64,000 nt of DNA, taken from an uncultured Eisenbergiella sp. (GTDB lineage: Bacteria > Bacillota > Clostridia > Lachnospirales > Lachnospiraceae). This document shows, one piece after another, positions 25,913 to 34,918 of this stretch. The stretch spans positions 1 through 64,000 of the forward strand of contig CAJUEL010000008.1 in assembly GCA_910585455.1 (NCBI GenBank), given 5' to 3'. Both the position numbers and the translations under genes were made by a program. Positions within the stretch are counted from its first letter, which is position 1. Each line of letters begins with the position of its first letter. Under the pieces are notes generated by a model. That model ran no database searches. It was not told the origin of the DNA and saw nothing but the letters and a program-made list of their open reading frames with translations.

Positions 25913-27832
25913 ATGAGTGTGGAATACGGAGCAGATCAGATTCAGATTCTGGAAGGTCTGGAAGCGGTGCGCAAAAGACCGGGCATGTATATAGGCTCTA
26001 CCTCTTCAAGGGGATTACACCATCTGGTATATGAAATTGTGGATAACGCGGTGGACGAGGCGCTTGCCGGCGTATGCGATACAATACAGGTTTTTATCAA
26101 AGAGGATAATTCGATTACGGTCATCGATAACGGGCGCGGCATTCCGGTCGGCATCAATCACAAGGCGGGAATTCCTGCGGTAGAGGTTGTTTTTACGATC
26201 CTGCATGCGGGCGGAAAGTTTGGCGGCGGGGGATATAAGGTTTCCGGCGGTCTGCACGGTGTGGGCGCATCCGTGGTGAACGCTCTTTCCGACTGGCTGA
26301 TCGTGGAAATCTGTCAGGACGGGAAGGTGTATGAGCAGCGTTATGAGCGCGGTCATGTCTGCTATCCGTTAAAGGAGATCGGCGTCTGTGAGCCGGAAAA
26401 AACCGGCACGAAGGTTTCCTTCAAGCCGGACGCGACCATTTTTACGGAAACGACGGAGTATGATTTCGACATTTTGCAGACCAGGCTGCGGGAAATGGCA
26501 TTTCTGACGAAAGGGCTCAAGATTGTTCTGACGGATGAGAGGGGGGAAACACCCCGGACAAAGACCTTTCATTATGAGGGCGGCATCAAGGAATTCGTCA
26601 CTTATCTAAACGGGAGCAAGGCTCCTCTTTACGATAAGGTGATGTATTTTGAGGGGAGCAAAAATAACGTTTATGTGGAAGTCGCGATGCAGCATAACGA
26701 TTCCTATAACGAGAGCGTTTTTGCTTTCGTCAATAATATCAACACGCCGGAGGGAGGCACCCATCTGGTGGGATTTCGGAATGCGCTGACAAAGACGTTC
26801 AATGATTATGCGAGAAGCAATAAACTGCTGAAAGAAAATGAACCCAACCTTTCCGGCGATGATATCCGGGAAGGCTTGACAGGTATTATCAGCGTGAAAA
26901 TAGAGGATCCCCAGTTTGAGGGACAGACCAAGCAAAAGCTTGGCAATTCCGAAGCGAGGGGAGCCGTGGACAGCGTGGTGAGCGAACAGCTGACCTATTT
27001 TCTGGAACAGAATCCTGCCATCGCCAAAACGATTCTGGAGAAATCCATTCTGGCACAGCGCGCCAGGGAGGCGGCGAGGAAAGCGCGGGAGCTGACCAGA
27101 AGAAAGACAGCCCTGGATTCCACATCCCTGCCCGGTAAGCTTGCGGACTGCTCCGATAAGGATCCGAAAAACTGCGAAATTTATATAGTGGAGGGAGATT
27201 CCGCTGGCGGTTCCGCGAAAAAGGCGAGGAGCCGTGCCACACAGGCTATTTTGCCGCTGCGTGGGAAAATTCTGAACGTGGAGAAGGCGCGGCTGGACCG
27301 GATTTTCGGAAATGCCGAGATCAAGGCGATGATCACCGCTTTCGGCACGGGCATCCATGAGGATTTTGATATCACCAAGCTGCGCTACCACAAAATCATT
27401 ATCATGACGGATGCGGATGTGGACGGCGCACATATCGCGACGTTGATGCTGACATTCATATACCGCTTCATGCCGGAGTTAATCAAGCAGGGATATGTGT
27501 ATCTGGCGAAGCCCCCTCTTTTCAAGCTGGAGAAGAACAAGAAAATCTGGTATGCCTACAGTGATGAAGAGCTGGATGAGATTCTAAAGGAAGTGGGAAG
27601 GGATCAGAATAACAAGATTCAGCGGTATAAGGGGCTGGGCGAAATGGATGCGGAACAGCTCTGGGAAACCACCATGGATCCGCAGCATCGCATTTTAATG
27701 CGCGTCTGCATGGATGAAGAGACTGAATCGGAGGTGGATCTGACCTTTACCACGCTGATGGGGGATCAGGTGGAGCCACGGAAACGTTTCATCGAAGAAA
27801 ATGCGAAATTTGTAAAGAATCTGGATATATAA
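25913..27832 (+). CDS. gyrB: DNA gyrase subunit B
   Basis: This 639-residue ATPase subunit has the GHKL ATP site (YEIVDNAVDEALAG, VIDNGRGIPVG, SGGLHGVGASVVNAL), the transducer domain and the TOPRIM domain (EGDSAGGSAKKARSR, DADVDGAHI), ending with the RKRFIEENA tail. The length is that of Gram-positive GyrB, without the extra insert of proteobacterial GyrB. It begins 0 bp after recF and is 18 bp from gyrA. Confidence 0.98.
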   Translation: MSVEYGADQIQILEGLEAVRKRPGMYIGSTSSRGLHHLVYEIVDNAVDEALAGVCDTIQVFIKEDNSITVIDNGRGIPVGINHKAGIPAVEVVFTILHAGGKFGGGGYKVSGGLHGVGASVVNALSDWLIVEICQDGKVYEQRYERGHVCYPLKEIGVCEPEKTGTKVSFKPDATIFTETTEYDFDILQTRLREMAFLTKGLKIVLTDERGETPRTKTFHYEGGIKEFVTYLNGSKAPLYDKVMYFEGSKNNVYVEVAMQHNDSYNESVFAFVNNINTPEGGTHLVGFRNALTKTFNDYARSNKLLKENEPNLSGDDIREGLTGIISVKIEDPQFEGQTKQKLGNSEARGAVDSVVSEQLTYFLEQNPAIAKTILEKSILAQRAREAARKARELTRRKTALDSTSLPGKLADCSDKDPKNCEIYIVEGDSAGGSAKKARSRATQAILPLRGKILNVEKARLDRIFGNAEIKAMITAFGTGIHEDFDITKLRYHKIIIMTDADVDGAHIATLMLTFIYRFMPELIKQGYVYLAKPPLFKLEKNKKIWYAYSDEELDEILKEVGRDQNNKIQRYKGLGEMDAEQLWETTMDPQHRILMRVCMDEETESEVDLTFTTLMGDQVEPRKRFIEENAKFVKNLDI

Positions 27833-27850
27833 AGGGTAGTGAGGGTGTGT

Positions 27851-30406
27851 ATGGAAGAAAATATTTTTGATAAAATAGAGGACGTCGATCTGAAAAAGAA
27901 GATGGAGGATTCCTATATCGACTATGCGATGAGCGTCATCGCCGCCCGGGCGCTTCCCGATGTGCGGGACGGCTTAAAGCCGGTGCAGCGGCGCGTGCTT
28001 TATTCCATGGTCGAGTTAAATAACGGTCCCGATAAGCCGCACAGGAAATGTGCCCGTATTGTCGGCGATACCATGGGTAAATACCATCCTCACGGGGACA
28101 GCTCTATTTACGGCGCTCTGGTGAATATGGCGCAGGAGTGGAATACCCGTTATCCGCTTGTGGATGGGCACGGAAATTTCGGTTCCGAGGATGGCGACGG
28201 CCCTGCGGCGATGCGTTACACGGAGGCGAGGCTTTCCAAAATTTCCATGGAAATGATCGCCGATATCAATAAAAATACCGTGGATTTCGAACCGAACTTT
28301 GACGAAACGGAAAAAGAGCCGGTCGTTCTTCCATCACGTTATCCCAACCTTTTGGTGAACGGCACCTCCGGCATCGCGGTTGGTATGGCGACCAATATTC
28401 CGCCTCATAATCTGCGGGAGGTTGTGGACGGCATCGTAAGGATCATGGACAACCGGATTATAGAGGACCGGGATACGCAGATTGAGGAAATACTGGGCAT
28501 CGTAAAAGCGCCTGATTTTCCCACAGGAGGCCTGATTCTGGGAACCAGAGGCTGTGAGGAGGCCTACCGCACGGGAAGAGGGAAGATTCGCGTGCGCGCC
28601 GTGTCCAACATCGAAACGCTGCCAAACGGCAAGAGCCAGATCATCGTGACAGAGCTTCCTTACATGGTGAATAAGGCGAAGCTGATCGAGAAAATTGCCG
28701 AGCTGCACAAGGATAAAAAGATTGACGGCATCACGGATCTGCGCGATGAATCGAACCGGGAAGGCACCCGCATTGTCATCGAACTGCGCAGGGACGCCAA
28801 TGCCAACGTTATTTTAAATAAGCTTTATAAACATACGCAGATGCAGGATACCTTTGGGGTTAATATGCTCGCCCTGGTAAACGGAGAGCCAAAGGTATTA
28901 AATATCCTGGATATGCTCAAATATTACATCAGCCATCAGGAGGATGTGGTAACCAGAAGGACGAAATATGATCTGAACAAGGCGGAGGAGCGGGACCATA
29001 TTTTGCAGGGCTTGCTGATCGCGCAGGATAATATAGACGAGGTCATCCGCATTATCCGTTCCAGCCAGACTCCGCAGATATCCAAGGACCGCCTGATCGA
29101 AAGATTCGGTCTGACAGACGTACAGGCACAGGCGATCATCGATATGCGTCTGCGCGCGCTGACAGGTCTGGAACGGGATAAGCTGGAGGCGGAGCATCAG
29201 GAGCTGTTGATCAGGATTGCGGAGCTGAAGGCGATTCTGGCGGATGAAAAACGTCTGCTGGGCGTCATCCGGGAAGAAATTCTGATCGTGAAGGAAAAAT
29301 ACGGGGACGACAGAAGAAGTAAGATCGGTTTTGATGAACTGGATATTACCATGGAGGATATGGTTCCGAAGGACAACACGATTATCGCGATGACAAACCT
29401 GGGCTATATCAAGAGAATGACCGTGGATAATTTCAAAACGCAGAACAGGGGAGGCAAGGGCATCAAGGGGATGCAGACGATAGAAGAGGACTTCATCGCC
29501 GATCTTCTGATGACGACCACACACCATTATGTGATGTTTTTCACCAATCATGGAAGGGTATACCGTCTGAAAGCGTATGAAATACCGGAAGCGGGAAGAA
29601 CTGCCCGGGGCACGGCGATCGTCAATCTGCTGCAGCTTGCGCCGGAGGAAAAAATATCCGCGATCATTCCGGTGAAGGATTATGAGGAAAATAAAAACCT
29701 CTTCATGGTGACCAGAAAGGGAATTGTGAAAAAAACCTCCATTCTGGAATACAGCAATGTGCGTAAAAATGGTCTGGCCGCAATCAATCTGCGGGAGGAT
29801 GACGAGCTGATAGAGGTGAAGATCACCGATCAAAATACGGAAATTTTCCTTGTGACGAAATTCGGCATGTGCATCCGTTTCAAGGAAACAGATGTGAGGG
29901 CGACGGGAAGGTCCTCCATGGGTGTGATCGGCATGACGCTCACGGACGATGATGAAATTGTGGGCATGCAGCTGGATCATCAGGGAAATTCCCTGCTCAT
30001 CGTTTCGGAGAATGGTCTTGGCAAGAGGACTTATCTGGATAAGTTTACGGTACAGCATCGCGGCGGCAAGGGCATCAAATGCTATAAGATTACCGAAAAG
30101 ACCGGCAATGTGGTAGGCATCAAGGCAGTCAATGACGAGCATGAAATCATGATGATCACTACGGAGGGCATCATCATCCAGATCCGTATGGAGGATGTGA
30201 CCATACTCGACAGATCCACATCCGGCGTTAAGCTGATCAATCTGGATGAGGGCGTGAAGGTGGCGCAGATCGCAAAGGTACGGGAAAAGGTATCTGACGG
30301 GAATCAGGAGTTTGATGACATGGAAGACGCCATGGAGGAGATCGACAGCGCAAATGACAGTTCTGAGGAGGAGAATTTAATTTTCCCGATAGAGACGGAC
30401 GAATAA
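27851..30406 (+). CDS. gyrA: DNA gyrase subunit A
   Basis: This 851-residue subunit has the catalytic Tyr123 in AAMRYTEARLSK and a C-terminal six-bladed pinwheel with a GyrA box (NRGGKGIKG). The ATG at 27851 is chosen (MEENIFDKIEDVDL, with GAGGG upstream) over the GTG four codons earlier. In the quinolone region HPHGDSSIYGAL, Ser84 equals E. coli Ser83, but Gly88 replaces the acidic residue found at E. coli Asp87. The acidic C-terminal tail (about 40 residues) is rich in Asp/Glu. Confidence 0.98.
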   Translation: MEENIFDKIEDVDLKKKMEDSYIDYAMSVIAARALPDVRDGLKPVQRRVLYSMVELNNGPDKPHRKCARIVGDTMGKYHPHGDSSIYGALVNMAQEWNTRYPLVDGHGNFGSEDGDGPAAMRYTEARLSKISMEMIADINKNTVDFEPNFDETEKEPVVLPSRYPNLLVNGTSGIAVGMATNIPPHNLREVVDGIVRIMDNRIIEDRDTQIEEILGIVKAPDFPTGGLILGTRGCEEAYRTGRGKIRVRAVSNIETLPNGKSQIIVTELPYMVNKAKLIEKIAELHKDKKIDGITDLRDESNREGTRIVIELRRDANANVILNKLYKHTQMQDTFGVNMLALVNGEPKVLNILDMLKYYISHQEDVVTRRTKYDLNKAEERDHILQGLLIAQDNIDEVIRIIRSSQTPQISKDRLIERFGLTDVQAQAIIDMRLRALTGLERDKLEAEHQELLIRIAELKAILADEKRLLGVIREEILIVKEKYGDDRRSKIGFDELDITMEDMVPKDNTIIAMTNLGYIKRMTVDNFKTQNRGGKGIKGMQTIEEDFIADLLMTTTHHYVMFFTNHGRVYRLKAYEIPEAGRTARGTAIVNLLQLAPEEKISAIIPVKDYEENKNLFMVTRKGIVKKTSILEYSNVRKNGLAAINLREDDELIEVKITDQNTEIFLVTKFGMCIRFKETDVRATGRSSMGVIGMTLTDDDEIVGMQLDHQGNSLLIVSENGLGKRTYLDKFTVQHRGGKGIKCYKITEKTGNVVGIKAVNDEHEIMMITTEGIIIQIRMEDVTILDRSTSGVKLINLDEGVKVAQIAKVREKVSDGNQEFDDMEDAMEEIDSANDSSEEENLIFPIETDE

Positions 30407-30428
30407 AGGGAGAATAGAAAATTTAGAA

Positions 30429-31343
30429 ATGGAATTTGTACCTGCCAAAACGATTATTACCAAAACCAAATCCGCCGAGTGGTTCGGAACGGATTATAAC
30501 ATGAATATCTACCGGGGCTGCTGTCATGGGTGCATATACTGTGACAGCAGAAGCGATTGCTACCGCATCGACAATTTTGATACGGTGCGGGCGAAGGAAA
30601 ATGCTCTCACAATCATCAGGGATGATCTGCGGCGTAAGGTGAAAAAGGGCGTGATCGGAACCGGTTCCATGAGCGATCCTTATAATCCGTTTGAAAAGGA
30701 ACTGGAGCTGACCCGTCATGCGCTGGAGCTTGTGGATGCCTTTGGGTTTGGAATTACAATCGCCACAAAGAGCGATCTGATTTTGCGGGATATTGATATT
30801 CTGCATCAAATCAGAGAGCATTCGCCTGTCCTCTGTAAAATAACGGTGACGACCGCAAAGGAGGAGCTGGCAGAAAAGATAGAGCGTCATGCGCCGTCTC
30901 CAAAAAGGCGGCTTGACGCTGTCGCGAAGCTGCGGCAGGAAGGAATCTTTGCCGGCATTTTGCTGATGCCGGTACTCCCCTTTTTGGAGGATTCCGTTGA
31001 AAATGTGCTGGAGGTGGTTGAGAAAGCGCATCAGGCGAACGCGAGCTTCATTTATCCCGCTTTTGGCATGACGCTCCGGGAAAATCAGCGCATCTGGTAT
31101 TTTGACAGACTGCAGGAAGCGTTTCCGGAGGAAAATTATCCGGAGCGGTATCGGAAGGCTTATGGAAACAGCTATCAGTGCGCCAGTCAAAATGCGCGAA
31201 AGCTGTGGGGCGTCTTTTCAAAGAAATGTGAGGAATACGGTATTTTATATCGCATGAAGGATATTGTGCATGCCTATAAAGGAAATTATGGGAATGGGCA
31301 GATGAATTTGTTTGATTTTATGAATGATCAGGAGCTTTTGTAA
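30429..31343 (+). CDS. SplB-like radical SAM protein
   Basis: This 304-residue protein has a radical SAM cluster motif at about residues 33-40 (CCHGCIYC, a CxxxCxxC pattern), followed by GTGSMSDPYNPFE and ITIATKSDLILRD. It belongs to the group annotated as spore photoproduct lyase-like (SPL/Rv2578c type), which are mostly uncharacterised; a true SplB would be expected to have a further conserved cysteine. It follows gyrA by 22 bp and is probably in the same transcript. Its substrate is unknown. Confidence 0.9.
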   Translation: MEFVPAKTIITKTKSAEWFGTDYNMNIYRGCCHGCIYCDSRSDCYRIDNFDTVRAKENALTIIRDDLRRKVKKGVIGTGSMSDPYNPFEKELELTRHALELVDAFGFGITIATKSDLILRDIDILHQIREHSPVLCKITVTTAKEELAEKIERHAPSPKRRLDAVAKLRQEGIFAGILLMPVLPFLEDSVENVLEVVEKAHQANASFIYPAFGMTLRENQRIWYFDRLQEAFPEENYPERYRKAYGNSYQCASQNARKLWGVFSKKCEEYGILYRMKDIVHAYKGNYGNGQMNLFDFMNDQELL

Positions 31344-31441
31344 TGAGCATGGTAGCAAAGGGGTTTCGGAGGGACAGCATACGAAAGTATGGATTTGCTT
31401 TCCGGAATAAAGATGTGCTGATCGGGATGAACTGACAGGAT

Positions 31442-31480
31442 AAACAATGGCCGCATCCGGAAAAGATGCGGTCATTGTTT
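31442..31480. terminator. bidirectional terminator between convergent genes
   Basis: A 15-bp stem (AACAATGGCCGCATC with GATGCGGTCATTGTT, one G-T pair) with a 7-base loop has A-rich and T-rich flanks and lies between the radical SAM gene and the convergent 400-residue gene. Confidence 0.85.
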
Positions 31481-31492
31481 ACAGCCAAACGA

Positions 31493-32695
31493 TTATAAAA
31501 TGTAATAGTCAGAATTGATAATGCGGGAATCATCCACAGGTAATTCAATATCCTCGCTCCCGTCAATGACCGGTCCGCCGTTTACACTGACCGCTTCGAC
31601 GGCGCTTCTTTGCTGTGGACTGCAAAATATGCGTTCGCAGTTGCTGAAATTGATCTTTTCCAGAATCTGCCCGGCGGCGACGTCTTTTTTTATGAAAATA
31701 TTTCTGCAGTTTTCGCAGAAGATTCCGTCCGGAGAAGCTTCCAGTATGGCGGTATCGATTGTGGCAGTATCCTTATTGGCGAAGAAAGCCGTTTTTCTCT
31801 TTTTTATGAAAATGATATCACGGTAAACAGCCTTTATTTTCCGGAAAGCTTCAAGCTGATTCTCATAAAGCCTTACGTTTTGATCCACATACAGCTCTTC
31901 CACTCCGGAAAGGAAAGGAAGGCTGTCTTCCTGCAGAATAAAATTGCCCGATACATAAATCTTTTTTCCATGTTTTATGAGAAAGGTTTCATTTAATGTG
32001 GCATCTCCGTCAGCGAAGGAATATCCGGCGGGAATGACCTTTATTTCTGCCCTTTCATCGAACAGGGGAATTGCGCTTTCTAAAAGCTCTTCCGCTATGA
32101 TCAGGTTTCTGGTGATGAAATGTACATTTTTTTCGATCAGACGTCCGATATCTATGGATATATCTGTCATCAGGATCCTGTGCTCCGCATAGTATTTTGC
32201 ATCTTTTAAGGCGCGGACAGGGAAAAACCTGTCAATGGTAAAGGAAGGGGAAAGCAGTGTGCATCCATCCGGATAACACAACATCGGGCCGTTTAAGTGG
32301 ACATTTTGCAGGGATTTGGAAACGCTTTCCGGGCAGGATATGACACCGTTTATCAGGGTCTTTAATGTATTTTTAAAGGGATCCTTCACATCGGGTGAAA
32401 TGGTAATCCGTCCGTTTACACACAGGATCGTATTGGGAGGAAAAATATCGTTTCCGTTGAGCTCATAGCTTCCGTTCTGTGTGATTGGATTGATTTTTTC
32501 GGAATTATCCAATTCCAGCGCCTGATCAGCGTTGATGGAAACGGGAAGCTGATTCAGCACGGATTTGCTGCTTTCATCCATGAGCAGCAAATCCGTGTTA
32601 ATTTTGATCTGCTCGTAAGCGTCCCAATTCTCTTTTTTCACTTTTCTGGCATCACATATATCACAGTTTATTACGATTTTTTTCTGATCGCTCAT
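31493..32695 (-). CDS. unknown protein encoded with an ECF sigma factor
   Basis: I do not recognise this 400-residue protein. The N-terminus KKIVINCDICDARKVKKE contains a CxxC-like pair but no signal peptide. The remainder alternates short beta-rich stretches (e.g. GTNGRITISPD-like, HGKKIYVSGNFIL, VEELYVDQNVRLYEN), which suggests a repetitive beta-solenoid. A second C-x2-C appears at FCENCRNIF. There are no membrane segments. Its start overlaps the sigma gene by 35 bp and has AAGGAG eight bases upstream, so it is coupled to the sigma factor and may be its regulator or main output. Confidence 0.8.
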   Translation of the reverse strand: MSDQKKIVINCDICDARKVKKENWDAYEQIKINTDLLLMDESSKSVLNQLPVSINADQALELDNSEKINPITQNGSYELNGNDIFPPNTILCVNGRITISPDVKDPFKNTLKTLINGVISCPESVSKSLQNVHLNGPMLCYPDGCTLLSPSFTIDRFFPVRALKDAKYYAEHRILMTDISIDIGRLIEKNVHFITRNLIIAEELLESAIPLFDERAEIKVIPAGYSFADGDATLNETFLIKHGKKIYVSGNFILQEDSLPFLSGVEELYVDQNVRLYENQLEAFRKIKAVYRDIIFIKKRKTAFFANKDTATIDTAILEASPDGIFCENCRNIFIKKDVAAGQILEKINFSNCERIFCSPQQRSAVEAVSVNGGPVIDGSEDIELPVDDSRIINSDYYIL

Positions 32696-33158
32696 AATAA
32701 TCTCCTTTCAATGACTGCTTCAACTGTTTGCGGGCGGATGATAATTTGGAGCGGATGGTTCCTGGCGGCTGCCGGAATATTTTTCCCAGCTCCGTAGAGC
32801 TGTATCCCTGCAGATAGCGCATGGTGAAAAGCATTCGTTCTTCCTCCGGCAGTGCAGAAAGGAGTATTTCATAGTCGGATTCTGCATATTCTGTCGCTTC
32901 CATTCCCTGTTCGGGGAGAAGGTCGGTCACCGTTTCCCGGCAATCGTGCCGGATTTTATCCACATACAGGTTTTTGACTGTGCGGTACATCCATGCCCTT
33001 TGCTGCTTTTCATTTAGAGAGTCGAGCAGTCCGTCATTTTTCAGCGCGCGTAAAAATGCTTCCTGCACCAGATCCTCCGCCATGGAACGGTCATGCGTCA
33101 TGAGGGTGCACCATTCCGTCAGTTCCTTTTGACATAGTTGATAGAGCTGTTCAATCAT
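32661..33158 (-). CDS. ECF-type RNA polymerase sigma factor
   Basis: This 165-residue sigma-70 family protein has region 2 (MAEDLVQEAFLRAL and WMYRTVKNLYVDKIRH) and region 4 (LPEEERMLFTMRYLQGYSS, then IFRQPPGTIRSKLSSARK). The ATG at 33158 is preferred because it starts the fold and has AAGGGG upstream; the frame is open 71 codons further without homology. No membrane anti-sigma factor is adjacent, which is unusual. The 5' leader carries two hairpins (33172-33220) shared in form with the leader at 37032-37080. Confidence 0.92.
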   Translation of the reverse strand: MIEQLYQLCQKELTEWCTLMTHDRSMAEDLVQEAFLRALKNDGLLDSLNEKQQRAWMYRTVKNLYVDKIRHDCRETVTDLLPEQGMEATEYAESDYEILLSALPEEERMLFTMRYLQGYSSTELGKIFRQPPGTIRSKLSSARKQLKQSLKGDYYERSEKNRNKL

Positions 33159-33171
33159 GTTTACACCCCTT

Positions 33172-33220
33172 GTGCGCTTTAACGCACATAAATTCAATAG
33201 TATGAAAGTTTTACTTTCAT
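33172..33220 (-). promoter_or_regulatory. two-hairpin mRNA leader of the ECF sigma gene
   Basis: On the minus strand ATGAAAGT-AAA-ACTTTCAT (33202-33220) is followed 14 bases later by GTGCG-TTAAAG-CGCAC (33172-33187), then AAGGGG and the ATG. An equivalent pair of hairpins precedes the unrelated gene at 37093. The rest of the 385-bp intergenic region to the XRE gene is AT-rich and gene-free; TTGACA at 33443 and an inverted ATTTGTCAA at 33497 could belong to the XRE promoter and operator. Confidence 0.6.
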
Positions 33221-33543
33221 AGTTGTCTCCCTGGGAAAGAACTTTATCATCCGCTTTCTTATATAAAACGTTTGAAAGATTGAAAGTGTTGAAATTTTTA
33301 TTGAATTTTTGTATCGCGTCCGATGGTGTGAAGCAGACTGCAGCCGATGATTGCCATCGATCACTGTCCACTCTGTGTTTCAGTAATATTTTATCATTTC
33401 AAATAGATGCAGGCAACTGCTGTTGCTTATAGTAACTACAGGTTGACAAATTGTAAAGTGCTGTATTCTTGTATATTTACCTGATTTATTGTATGATATT
33501 TGTCAATAAAAGTATTTTAAAGAGTTATAAGGGGAAAGTAAAA

Positions 33544-34434
33544 ATGACATTTGCAGAAAAATTATATCAAATCCGCAGAGAATCCGGCATGTCGCAGGAA
33601 CAGCTTGCAGCTGCGCTCGGCGTATCCAGGCAGTCTGTGAGCAAATGGGAAGCCGGAGCATCCATGCCGGAGCTGTCCAAAATCCTGCAGCTTTCCGAGC
33701 TGTTTATGGTGACGACCGACTATCTGCTTAAAGAATCAGAGGATAGAAAAAATTTTGATTCTGTTTCTGAAGAAAATTATGGAAGCCGGCAACAGGATGA
33801 AATTATAAGACGGCTGGACAGAATTGAGAAGAGAGAAAGAGAGCGCACAGGAGAGTACGAGTATATCAGTGAGAAAAGGCTTTGGGGAATGCCGCTGGTT
33901 CATATTCATTTCAAATGGACAAAGGGGTATCGAAATAACATGATTTATGGCTTTGGAATGCAGGCGCCCGGGATTTATATGGATTTTTCCACGAAAGCGA
34001 AGGGAATTATCGCGATTGGCAATCATGCGATCGGATTATTGAGCATTGGATTTTTGGCAACAGGATTGTTTTCCGTTGGATTGTTCAGCATCGGACTGTT
34101 TTCTGTCGGTGTGATATGTCTCGGTTTGCTGGCGCTGGGGGTTCTCAGTATGGGAGCCATGGCAGCAGGGGTAGTGGCCATCGGCTATGTGGCGCTGGGC
34201 GTCACAGCAATCGGGACGTACGGGACGGGAGTCGTAGCTATGGCGGCGAAAGCCGCGACAGGCGTTGTGGCCGTCGCGCGCACCGCAATTGGAAGTTCGG
34301 ACGTGGACGGCACTTATACAGCGCTTGTCAGTGACTTTTCTGACAAAAAGGATATGCTGGCTTTTCTCATGGAGCATCAGTCAGGGATGCCGAAATGGAT
34401 CGGCTGTTTATTGACAATGTTTACTAAAATGTGA
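33544..34434 (+). CDS. XRE-family regulator with glycine-rich hydrophobic repeat tail
   Basis: This 296-residue protein starts with a classic XRE helix-turn-helix (residues 1-60, KLYQIRRESGMSQEQLAAAL and VSRQSVSKWEAG). A charged linker follows (85-115). Residues about 150-255 form a highly regular run with a glycine every five to six residues (IGLLSIG, TGLFSVG, IGLFSVG, LGVLSMG and so on). This could be packed membrane helices or a short-repeat beta-solenoid. The ATG at 33544 fits the fold and has GGGGAAAG upstream. The 3' end overlaps the convergent GNAT gene by 11 bp. Confidence 0.9.
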   Translation: MTFAEKLYQIRRESGMSQEQLAAALGVSRQSVSKWEAGASMPELSKILQLSELFMVTTDYLLKESEDRKNFDSVSEENYGSRQQDEIIRRLDRIEKRERERTGEYEYISEKRLWGMPLVHIHFKWTKGYRNNMIYGFGMQAPGIYMDFSTKAKGIIAIGNHAIGLLSIGFLATGLFSVGLFSIGLFSVGVICLGLLALGVLSMGAMAAGVVAIGYVALGVTAIGTYGTGVVAMAAKAATGVVAVARTAIGSSDVDGTYTALVSDFSDKKDMLAFLMEHQSGMPKWIGCLLTMFTKM

Positions 34435-34918
34435 TTTCGTAACGCATGATGTATTCCGGAGTTTCCGGTTCAGGCTTTCTTTCTTTGGTGGGATGAAAGC
34501 CTGTTTTTTCGTAAAAGCTGCGGGCGACAGCATTTTTTTCAAGAACCCAGAGAAAAGCGGACGCGGCTTTCTTTTTTTGGGCTTTTTTTAAAAAGTCCTG
34601 TATGAGCAGTTCTCCGTATCCCTGTTTTTGAAAAAAGGGATCCACATATAGCTCCTCTAGCTGCAAAACGGGTCCGCCTTTTTCCACAGCAAATTCTTTG
34701 AGATGCATCATGCCCCGCACAATGCCGTCATCATACACATAGACGCCGTCTAAAGCGCCCGGGTCATCGCGATAGTGCAGAGCGAGCTCCAGAACGGACA
34801 TATCATTAAAGGAGACGGTATCATTTTGAAATATGGGCCGGTAGGCGCATCTTTTGGCAAAAATCAGGATTTCTGCCAGCCGGGACGCGTCCTTTGGCAT
34901 CGCTTTTCTGATCATCAT
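34424..34918 (-). CDS. GNAT family N-acetyltransferase
   Basis: This 164-residue protein has the GNAT core: LQLEELYVDPFFQKQGYGELL with the acetyl-CoA motif QGYGE, then SAFLWVLEKNAVARSFYEKTGF. The acceptor is unknown. It starts 4 bp inside the end of the PanE-like gene, so the two are co-translated. Confidence 0.9.
   Translation of the reverse strand: MMIRKAMPKDASRLAEILIFAKRCAYRPIFQNDTVSFNDMSVLELALHYRDDPGALDGVYVYDDGIVRGMMHLKEFAVEKGGPVLQLEELYVDPFFQKQGYGELLIQDFLKKAQKKKAASAFLWVLEKNAVARSFYEKTGFHPTKERKPEPETPEYIMRYEITF

Noticed and set aside
28898..30142. 414-residue minus-strand frame antisense to gyrA
   Set aside because: GyrA is unambiguous on the plus strand; the antisense frame has no motif or ribosome site.
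30423..31190. 255-residue minus-strand frame antisense to the radical SAM gene
   Set aside because: The plus strand has the radical SAM cysteine motif and full-length homology pattern.
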